NCBI RefSeq assembly: GCF_004011505.1
Contig: NZ_SAUN01000001.1
Location: forward strand, 10,319,501-10,383,500
Direction of reading: 5' to 3'
DNA: 64,000 nucleotides
DNA from: Nonomuraea polychroma
Lineage (GTDB): Bacteria; Actinomycetota; Actinomycetes; Streptosporangiales; Streptosporangiaceae
The translations under genes and the position numbers were made by a program. Position 1 is the stretch's first letter. Each line of letters begins with the position of its first letter. Below, piece after piece: positions 58,350 through 64,000 of the stretch. The notes beneath the pieces are model-generated. The model was given only the letters and a program-made list of their open reading frames with translations, made no database searches and was not told the origin of the DNA.

Positions 58350-59052
58350 CAGCGTCCTGCGCATCGTCTGGATCTACCCTGACCTGCTGAGCACCTACGG
58401 TGACCAGGGCAACGTCCTCGTCCTGGAGCAGCGGGCACAGCGCAGGGGGATCGAGACGGAGACGATCCACGTACGGTCGGCGGATCCGGTGCCGGAGAGC
58501 GGCGACGTCTACCTGATCGGCGGCGGCGAGGACCGGCCCCAGATCCTGGCCGCCGAGCGCCTGCGCAGGGACGGCGGCCTCCACCGCGCCGTCGCCGGCG
58601 GGGCCGCCCTGCTGGCGGTGTGCGCCGGTTACCAGATCATGGGCAGCACGTTCGGCGGTGAGGAAGGCCAGCCGGTGGACGGGATCGGACTGCTGGACAT
58701 CGCCAGCTCCCGCGGCCCCGCCCGGGCGGTGGGCGAGCTGGTGGCCGAGGTGGACGCCACGCTCGGCCTGCCCACCCTGACCGGTTTTGAGAACCACATG
58801 GGCGTCACCCACCTGGGTCCCGGCGTCAGGCCGCTGTCCAGGACGGTCAAGGGCGTCGGCAACGGGGACGGGTTCGAAGGCTGCTACGCGGGCCACGTGG
58901 TCGGGACATACCTGCACGGGCCGGCGCTGGCCCGCAACCCCGCGCTGGCTGATCTGCTGCTGTCGTGGCGGGTCGGGCAGCTGAGTCCGCTCGACGACTC
59001 CCGCTACGAGGCCCTCCGCCAGGAACGCCTGGCGACCGTCCTGCAGGACTGA
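58339..59052 (+). CDS. gatD: GatD, glutamine amidotransferase subunit of MurT/GatD
   Basis: A 237-residue class I glutamine amidotransferase (CobB/CobQ-like). The nucleophile Cys is in LLAVCAGYQIMGS near residue 95, and a C-terminal His lies in VVGTYLHGPALARNP near residue 190. It provides ammonia to MurT. It starts at a GTG inside the murT 3' end. Confidence 0.95.
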   Translation: MPSDSVLRIVWIYPDLLSTYGDQGNVLVLEQRAQRRGIETETIHVRSADPVPESGDVYLIGGGEDRPQILAAERLRRDGGLHRAVAGGAALLAVCAGYQIMGSTFGGEEGQPVDGIGLLDIASSRGPARAVGELVAEVDATLGLPTLTGFENHMGVTHLGPGVRPLSRTVKGVGNGDGFEGCYAGHVVGTYLHGPALARNPALADLLLSWRVGQLSPLDDSRYEALRQERLATVLQD

Positions 59053-59252
59053 CCTGCGCGGCTCGGGCCATGACGGTGTGCCATGGCCCGAGCTGGGCGT
59101 GCGTGTCTGTCGGTGAGGCGATCGTTCGGGCGTATCAAGCCTGGAAGAGGCTGCTCCACCCGATAACGCCGGTCGCCCGTGACGGGATTGACCTGGGGTA
59201 GCCCGAGAGCCGGCCACGAGAGGACAGCGAGCCGGGCGAGCAGGCGCGCGTC

Positions 59253-59269
59253 ATGTACATCTGTTACAT
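59253..59269. promoter_or_regulatory. Candidate operator of the toxin-antitoxin pair
   Basis: ATGTA (59253-59257) and TACAT (59265-59269) are inverted with a 7-bp centre, in an AT-rich patch just before the antitoxin start at 59277. Phd/YefM antitoxins bind short palindromes in their own promoter. Confidence 0.4.
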
Positions 59270-59276
59270 TGATGAC

Positions 59277-59558
59277 ATGAGTGAGCCGGTGATCGAATCC
59301 ATGGCCGAGGTCCGCAGTCATCTCGCTGACGTCATCGACCGCGCTCGCCGGGAGGAGACCCCGACGATCATCACTCGGCGCGGCAAGCAGGAAGCCGTCG
59401 TGATCGACATCGGAGAATATCAGCGCCTGAGGCAGATTGCGGAAGGCGTGGAAGAGGCGTGGCTCAACCAACTGGCCGATGAAGCCGAGTCTGAGGGCAC
59501 GGAAAGGTCCGTCACGCTCGAAGAGATGGCCGCCTTGTTCCGCGCCCCTCAGGAATGA
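59277..59558 (+). CDS. Phd/YefM-type antitoxin
   Basis: A 93-residue antitoxin from the ATG at 59277 (an ATG at 59253 is in frame but lies in the operator). The DNA-binding half reads IESMAEVRSHLADVIDRA and PTIITRRGKQEAVVIDIGEY, typical of the Phd/YefM fold. The C-terminal helix (EEMAALFRAPQ) wraps the toxin. Overlaps the toxin gene by 4 bp. Confidence 0.88.
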   Translation: MSEPVIESMAEVRSHLADVIDRARREETPTIITRRGKQEAVVIDIGEYQRLRQIAEGVEEAWLNQLADEAESEGTERSVTLEEMAALFRAPQE

Positions 59559-59845
59559 CTCTCATGGGCCACGTCACGCGGTTCACTCCGCACGCCCAGC
59601 GCGACATGCTCAAAATTCCGCGCCCGGATGCGCTGCGGATCCTGTATCGCCTTGCCGAACTTCAGAAGGCGATGGACGCAGGGGATGCCGCGGCGTTCGA
59701 CATCAAGCCCCTCCAGGGGCACAGTGCCCGCTGGCGACTCAGGATCGGCGACTACCGCGTCGTCTATACCGTTGAGGATGGTCAGTTGATTGTGTGGGTC
59801 TTGGTCGTCGGCAATCGCCGCGATATGTACCGCCAGGTTCAGTAA
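59555..59845 (+). CDS. RelE/ParE-type toxin
   Basis: A 96-residue toxin. It has the fold course of RelE: FTPHAQRDMLKIPRPDALRI, then FDIKPLQGHSARWRLRIGDY and the closing RVVYTVEDGQLIVWVLVVG and RRDMY. RelE proteins cleave mRNA at the ribosome; ParE members poison gyrase. The basic and aromatic residues near the end favour RelE. Coupled to the upstream antitoxin. Confidence 0.88.
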   Translation: MTLMGHVTRFTPHAQRDMLKIPRPDALRILYRLAELQKAMDAGDAAAFDIKPLQGHSARWRLRIGDYRVVYTVEDGQLIVWVLVVGNRRDMYRQVQ

Positions 59846-60207
59846 GGCCAGGCTGCCTGCCCGGAGCAGCGTAGGTCCTGTTCGGCTACTTCACTCGCGC
59901 CGTTGGCGAGTTGCAGCGAGGGCCGGCCGGCGATCGTGTCCAGCCTCAAGACGCTGCTGGAAACCGGAAAGACCCTGCCCCAGGAGGAGGGAGCCTAGCT
60001 CCTGAGCTCGCCGGACGCCGGCGTGGGTTGTGCTCACCCCACAGCAAGCGACTGCTCTGCTGTGGCGGCGTCATCTAGGCCAGATGATCCCTCAGCGGAG
60101 ATGGTCGTCATCATGCCGACTCGCGTACCACCGGAGGAAGTGCATGAACGACGGCTCCACGCTGGTCCGCGCTGCCCGGCTCGGCCGGCGCCGAGGGCGT
60201 CCAGCGG
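59846..60207. other. Gene-free, degenerate stretch
   Basis: I see no intact gene. On the plus strand a tail encoding IVSSLKTLLETGKTLPQ ends in a TAG at 59996-59998, which looks like the C-terminus of a lost gene, but nothing before it is in frame and protein-like. The stretch runs into the D-aminoacylase remnant. Confidence 0.5.
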
Positions 60208-60647
60208 AGTTGGCATTTCACCGAGGAGGCTCCGGCTCACGATCATGGCGAGCCCGCTGATCGCCGTCGGCTCGGACAACGCGCTGCCGGGCCTGGCCCG
60301 GTGACCCGCACACCTACGGCACCTTCCCGCGGCTGCTCGGCCGCTACGTCCGCGAGCTGAACCTCCTCACCTGGCCGGAAGCGATCAGGAAGGCGACCTC
60401 ACTCACGGCCGGCCACTTCGGCCTGCACGGCCGGGGGACGCTGCTCCCCGGAAGCGCTGCTGACGTGGTCGTGTTCGATCCGGCCACGATCGGGCATGAC
60501 GGCACTCCGCTCGATCCAGCCGCCGAGCTGACGGGAGTGATGACCGTGCTCCTGGACGGCGAGCCGGTCATCCGCGACGGCGCCTGCACCGGGCAACGAC
60601 GAGGACGGGTCCTGCTGCGTCCAGGGGTCGTCCGAGGTCGTCAGTAG
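60208..60647 (+). pseudogene. N-acyl-D-amino-acid deacylase remnant
   Basis: The C-terminal third of a D-aminoacylase (amidohydrolase family). One frame gives PLIAVGSDNALPGLAR and then meets a TGA at 60302-60304; the next frame continues directly with DPHTYGTFPRLLGRYVREL, LTAGHFGLHGRGTLLPGSAA and DVVVFDPATIGH to a TAG at 60645-60647. A one-base shift breaks the gene, and the N-terminal two-thirds with the metal-binding residues is missing. The last bases overlap the convergent DsrE gene. Confidence 0.85.
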
Positions 60648-61003
60648 ACCAGGGCCTGGGCGCCCTCGGCGACCGCTTCCTCCACGAACGCCGGAGCGCC
60701 CGCGATGCGGACACCGTCGATGACGTCGTCCACCGTGATGTTCCTGCGGGCCGCGCACTGGGTGCAGAGCGTCACCCGGCCGCCCGCCAGGATGGCCTCG
60801 AGCAGGTCAGCGAGCGGAGCGGCATGCGGCAGGCTGAAATCCTTGGCCCGGCCCGGCAGCGCGAACCACGACGACTCGCCGGTCAGCCAAAGAGAAACGG
60901 GTACGCCGCTCGCGAGCGCGGCGGCAGCGACCGTGAACGCCTGGTTGCAGCGCTCCGGGGCGTCCGCCCCGGCGGTCACCTTGATCACCAGTGATCGTGC
61001 CAT
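60641..61003 (-). CDS. DsrE-family sulfur-relay-like protein
   Basis: A 120-residue protein from the ATG at 61003 of the DsrE/DsrF-like fold. It opens ARSLVIKVTAGADAPERCNQ and has GGRVTLCTQCAARRNITVDD near residue 74, with two Cys that could carry sulfur. Actinobacterial members next to nitrobindin are annotated only as DsrE family. Function unknown. Confidence 0.85.
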   Translation of the reverse strand: MARSLVIKVTAGADAPERCNQAFTVAAAALASGVPVSLWLTGESSWFALPGRAKDFSLPHAAPLADLLEAILAGGRVTLCTQCAARRNITVDDVIDGVRIAGAPAFVEEAVAEGAQALVY

Positions 61004-61107
61004 ATTCGCCACCCTAGCTCCGATGGAGGCCGCGTGGGGATCGAGGCGGAGCTCAAGGCCGTCGTCCGATGCCGTACGTGCCCGGCGCGCCACTACGCTT
61101 GGAAACC

Positions 61108-61596
61108 ATGGAAGAACCTGAGGTGCACCCTGATCTGGAGCCGATCGCCTTCCTGCTCGGTCGCTGGGAGGGCGCCGGCGTGGGCGGCTATCCGACGATC
61201 GAGAGCTTCAACTTCGGCCAGGAGATCGAGTTCGGGCACAACGGCAAGCCGTTCCTGACCTACGTGAGCCGCACGTGGCTGCTCGACCAGGACGGCAACC
61301 GGGTCAGGCCGCTGGCCACGGAGTCGGGATACTGGCGGCCGCAGCCGGACAGGCAGATCGAGGTGGTGCTCGCGCACCCGACCGGGATCGTCGAGATCTA
61401 CATCGGCGAGGTCGTCTTCCACAAGATCGAGCTGCGTACGGACGTCGTCGCCCGCACCGCCACGGCCAAGGAATACACCGCAGGACACCGGCTCTACGGG
61501 CTGGTCAACGGCAACCTGATGTGGGCCTATGAGATGGCCGCGGTCGGGCACCCCCTGACGGACCATATGTCCGCCGAGTTGAAGAAGGTGGCATGA
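61108..61596 (+). CDS. Nitrobindin-like heme-binding beta-barrel protein
   Basis: A 162-residue FABP-like protein from the ATG at 61108. The nitrobindin signature GRWEGAGVGGYPTIE lies near residue 18, and the region around residue 146 (WAYEMAAVGHPLTDHMSAEL) holds the conserved heme-ligand His as expected of the family. It binds ferric heme and can isomerise peroxynitrite. The next gene overlaps its stop by 4 bp. Confidence 0.9.
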   Translation: MEEPEVHPDLEPIAFLLGRWEGAGVGGYPTIESFNFGQEIEFGHNGKPFLTYVSRTWLLDQDGNRVRPLATESGYWRPQPDRQIEVVLAHPTGIVEIYIGEVVFHKIELRTDVVARTATAKEYTAGHRLYGLVNGNLMWAYEMAAVGHPLTDHMSAELKKVA

Positions 61597-61895
61597 GCAC
61601 GCGCACGCCCTTCACCGCTGACGCCGTCGAGGCGATCAAGCGCCACATGAACGACGACCACGCCGCGGACTCGCTGATCATCGTGCGGGGCCTCGGCGGG
61701 CGGCCCGACGCCACCACGGCGCTGACGAGCGACGTCGACGCCGAGGCGATCGAGTTCACGATCGACGGCGGGGAGCGGGTCAGAGTGCCCTGGGGCGAGA
61801 CGCTCACCGAGCGCGCCCAGGTGCGCAAGGCCGTGGTGGAGCTCTATCGCGAGGCGTGCGGCAACCTCGGCCTGCCGATCAGAGGTGAACATTAA
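61593..61895 (+). CDS. DUF2470 protein
   Basis: A 100-residue protein of the DUF2470 family, opening with FTADAVEAIKRHMNDDHAAD; the HMNxDHxxD motif is typical. The domain is also the C-terminal part of heme-utilisation HugZ-type proteins. Coupled to the nitrobindin gene, so a heme-related role is a fair guess. Confidence 0.88.
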   Translation: MSTRTPFTADAVEAIKRHMNDDHAADSLIIVRGLGGRPDATTALTSDVDAEAIEFTIDGGERVRVPWGETLTERAQVRKAVVELYREACGNLGLPIRGEH

Positions 61896-62228
61896 AGAAG
61901 GGCCCCGGGCATCACTCCGCCTGCCGTGCAAGCGGGCCGGATGGACCATGGTCGGGATCGGATCCCGCCCTCCGGCTGCCAGGGGCCCCGGTGGTTGCCT
62001 CGTATTCGCCAACGTCACGAGACGAGACAAGGTGTCCGCGACGTCAGCGGACAACCACCTCGCTAGCCCGACTATGAGAAACCATTATTCGGACCACCTC
62101 CTTTCCGCGTACTCATGAAGCTATGCGGTCGCCCGCGGAGGGGGCAAGTGAATATCCCCGGGTCGTCAGGTGCGCCGCGTTCAGCGGTCCACCGCAGGCT
62201 GCGGCGTGTTGCGCCTAGACTCGGGAGC
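61896..62228 (+). other. Intergenic region upstream of nur with AT-rich box
   Basis: No gene seen in 333 bp. It has GC-rich inverted segments (GGGCCCC near 61906 and 61984) and, at 62073-62093, a markedly AT-rich patch containing GAGAAACCATTATTC that could be a Fur-type operator or promoter element for the regulator gene downstream. Confidence 0.4.
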
Positions 62229-62642
62229 ATGACCGAGACGCAGTGGCACGAGGAACTCCGCGCGAAGGGCTACCGGGTCACACCGCAGCGCCAGCTCGTC
62301 CTCGAAGCGGTCAAGGACCTGGAGCACGCCACGCCTGAGGAGATCTGCGTCAAGGTCCGGGAGACGGCGCGCGGGGTCAACATCTCGACCGTCTACCGCA
62401 CGCTGGAGCTGCTGGAAGAGCTGGGCCTGGTCACCCACACGCATCTCGGGCACGGGGCGCCGACCTATCACCTGGCGGCCGAGGCCGACCACGTGCACCT
62501 GGTGTGCCGGGGGTGCGACAAGGTGTTCGAGGTGCGGCCCGAGCTGGCCGAGGGGCTGGTCAAAGGGCTTGACGACGAGCTGGGGTTCGTTGCCGACGTC
62601 CACCATCTGACCGTCTTCGGGCGCTGCCGCAACTGCCGCTAG
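62229..62642 (+). CDS. nur: Nur-type Fur-family metalloregulator
   Basis: A 137-residue Fur-family repressor from the ATG at 62229. It agrees closely with my memory of S. coelicolor Nur, the nickel-dependent regulator: GYRVTPQRQLVLEAVKDLEH, NISTVYRTLELLEELGLVTH and HLGHGAPTYHLAAEADHVHL. Structural zinc Cys pairs are CRGC and CRNC at the C-terminus. The HHHIH stretch that I recall in Nur is ADHVH here, so metal selectivity may differ. Nur represses Fe-SOD and nickel uptake genes. Confidence 0.8.
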   Translation: MTETQWHEELRAKGYRVTPQRQLVLEAVKDLEHATPEEICVKVRETARGVNISTVYRTLELLEELGLVTHTHLGHGAPTYHLAAEADHVHLVCRGCDKVFEVRPELAEGLVKGLDDELGFVADVHHLTVFGRCRNCR

Positions 62643-62700
62643 ATCATCTGCTCCGGGGCGGTTGTCGGCCGCCGCCGCGGCTGCGGATAGCCTGGAGAGC

Positions 62701-63639
62701 ATGCGTAGCCCTCTGCTCGATCTCCCCGGCGCCGTCGCGGCGGACGCGCCGGACTCCGACGTAGCCGCGCACTACGGCGACCTCTACGCCGAGCAGCGCG
62801 CGTTGGCCAAGGGCGAGGCGGTCGTCGACCGCAGCAACCGCGAGGTGATCCGGATCTCGGGCGCCGATCGGCTGAAATGGCTCAACGACCTGACCTCGCA
62901 GAAGCTCGACACGCTGAAACCCGGCGAATGGACGCAGACGCTGGACCTCGATCTGCAGGGCCGCGTGCAGCATCACCTGACGCTGGTGGACGACGGCGAG
63001 AGCGTGCTGGCCCACGTCGAGCCGGGCACCGCGCAGAGCTTGATCGACTATCTCGACCGCATGCGCTTCATGCTCCGGGTCGAGGTGTCGCGGGCCGACG
63101 ACCTGGCCGTGCTCTCCACGGCCACGGAGGACTTTCTGGTGCCGCGGGCGGAGCTGGCCGACCACCTGGGCCGGCCGCTGGCGGGATTGTGGGCTTATGA
63201 GGCGCTGCGGATCGAGCAGCACCGGCCGCGGATGGGGTTCGAGACCGACCACAAGACCATCCCGCACGAGTTGGGCTGGGTCGGCTCGGCCGTGCACCTC
63301 AGCAAGGGCTGCTACCGGGGTCAGGAGACGGTGGCCCGGGTGCACAACCTGGGGCATCCGCCGCGCCGCCTGGTGTTCCTGCATCTCGACGGCAGCGTCG
63401 ACACGTTGCCCGTGCACGGCGATCCGGTGATCTTCGAGAGCCAGGAGGTCGGGGTGGTCGGCTCGGCCGCCCGGCACCACGAGCTGGGGCCGATCGCGCT
63501 GGCGGTGGTCAAGCGTACGGTGCCGGTGGACGCGTCCTTGCTGGCCGGAGGGGTCGCGGCGGCCCAGGAGGTCGTCGTGCCGCCGGACGCGGGCCGCAAC
63601 GTCGCCATCGATCCCTCGCTGCGCCGGCGCATCCGCTAG
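62701..63639 (+). CDS. ygfZ: YgfZ/GcvT-like folate-binding protein
   Basis: A 312-residue folate-binding protein used in repair or assembly of iron-sulfur enzymes. It starts MRSPLLDLPGAVAADAPDS; the diagnostic Cys motif is HLSKGCYRGQETVARVHNLG near residue 205. The earlier in-frame start at 62662 falls in an Ala-rich stretch and is not preferred. Confidence 0.92.
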   Translation: MRSPLLDLPGAVAADAPDSDVAAHYGDLYAEQRALAKGEAVVDRSNREVIRISGADRLKWLNDLTSQKLDTLKPGEWTQTLDLDLQGRVQHHLTLVDDGESVLAHVEPGTAQSLIDYLDRMRFMLRVEVSRADDLAVLSTATEDFLVPRAELADHLGRPLAGLWAYEALRIEQHRPRMGFETDHKTIPHELGWVGSAVHLSKGCYRGQETVARVHNLGHPPRRLVFLHLDGSVDTLPVHGDPVIFESQEVGVVGSAARHHELGPIALAVVKRTVPVDASLLAGGVAAAQEVVVPPDAGRNVAIDPSLRRRIR

Positions 63640-63794
63640 ACCCTTTCCGGCTCGTCACCGCGACCTGCCTGCGCTTCTTCACCGCCCCTCCGCGCTTCGG
63701 CGGAGGTCCCTTGGAGAAGGCCGAGGGAGGTCGTGGTCCCCGTTGAGCGGAGGCGGGCACAGGGGTGACGACGCGGCAGGCGCGAAAACGGCGG

Positions 63795-64000
63795 CTAGAT
63801 GTCGATGACGAGGGTGATCGGGCCGTCGTTGACGAGGGACACCTTCATGTCCGCGCCGAAGACGCCCGTCTCCACGTGCGCGCCCAAGCCGCGCAACTCC
63901 TCCACCACGGCGTCCACCAGCGGCTCGGCGACCGGCCCGGGGGCGGCGGCCTGCCAGGTGGGCCGCCTGCCCTTGCGCGCGTCGCCGTACAGGGTGAACT
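63795..64000 (-). CDS. dtd: D-aminoacyl-tRNA deacylase (partial)
   Basis: The last 68 residues of a D-Tyr-tRNA deacylase; the 5' part is beyond the window. The translated end is FTLYGDARKGRRPTWQAAAP, then VETGVFGADMKVSLVNDGP and TLVIDI before the TAG at 63795-63797. The NxGP loop (NDGP) is the cross-subunit motif that excludes L-amino acids. It removes D-amino acids from charged tRNA. Confidence 0.93.
   Translation of the reverse strand, partial: FTLYGDARKGRRPTWQAAAPGPVAEPLVDAVVEELRGLGAHVETGVFGADMKVSLVNDGPITLVIDI

Overview
The window is high-GC actinobacterial chromosome. Mycothiol synthase (mshD), a mycothiol-dependent isomerase-type enzyme, GlnR, MurT/GatD, a Nur-type Fur regulator, an LmeA-like protein and frequent GTG/TTG starts all fit an actinomycete. 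My guess is a Streptosporangiaceae member such as Nonomuraea, which is inference only.

Region 1 (about 119-9823) is an actinomycete integrative and conjugative element (AICE) of the pSAM2 type. Reading left to right it has an inositol-monophosphatase-like gene with a DUF5919 regulator, two small Cys-rich genes, a GntR/KorSA-type repressor, a Pra-type activator, three small proteins, an FtsK-like transfer ATPase with a frameshift near its 3' end, a rolling-circle-type replication initiator, a TTG-initiated excisionase and a tyrosine integrase. A 45-bp core matching the 3' part of a tRNA-Gly(CCC) gene lies just beyond int (9824-9868) and again inside the intact tRNA gene (10482-10526). The 613 bp between the two cores hold one DUF6188-like gene. 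The left attachment site is not in the window.

Region 2 (10.6-25.4 kb) is ordinary chromosome: dCTP deaminase, a PHO-box-preceded DUF47/phosphate-transporter pair, an 11-bp minisatellite, mshD, a secreted 5'-nucleotidase, two GNAT acetyltransferases, cstA, a MarR regulator divergent from a mycothiol-type enzyme with a four-box operator between them, a TPP riboswitch with tenA, a phosphatase, a LigD-type polymerase and a secreted M28 peptidase.

Region 3 (25.4-40.8 kb) is richer in signalling genes: a pseudokinase-like membrane protein facing a 1409-residue EssC/EccC-like FHA-FtsK ATPase, an ECF sigma/anti-sigma pair with a duplicated gene junction, PHP and SET-domain proteins, a very unusual Crp-like/NB-ARC/TPR regulator, and glnR.

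Region 4 (40.9-47.5 kb) holds moaD-like, lmeA-like, a second sigma/anti-sigma pair, a thioredoxin, a sulfur operon (DUF4395, thiosulfate sulfurtransferase, DUF1416) behind a cysteine-containing leader peptide, and a third sigma factor coupled to an Ogt-Ada fusion.

Region 5 (47.6-56.8 kb) is the best candidate for an undescribed system: a polytopic membrane protein, three membrane-anchored ectodomain proteins in one operon, and, divergently, a membrane-bound coiled-coil protein that looks like a Walker-less HerA/TraD relative, followed by a 989-residue HerA-type ATPase.

Region 6 (57.1-64 kb) returns to core functions: murT-gatD, a Phd/RelE-type toxin-antitoxin pair, a D-aminoacylase pseudogene, a DsrE protein, nitrobindin, DUF2470, nur, ygfZ and the 3' end of dtd.
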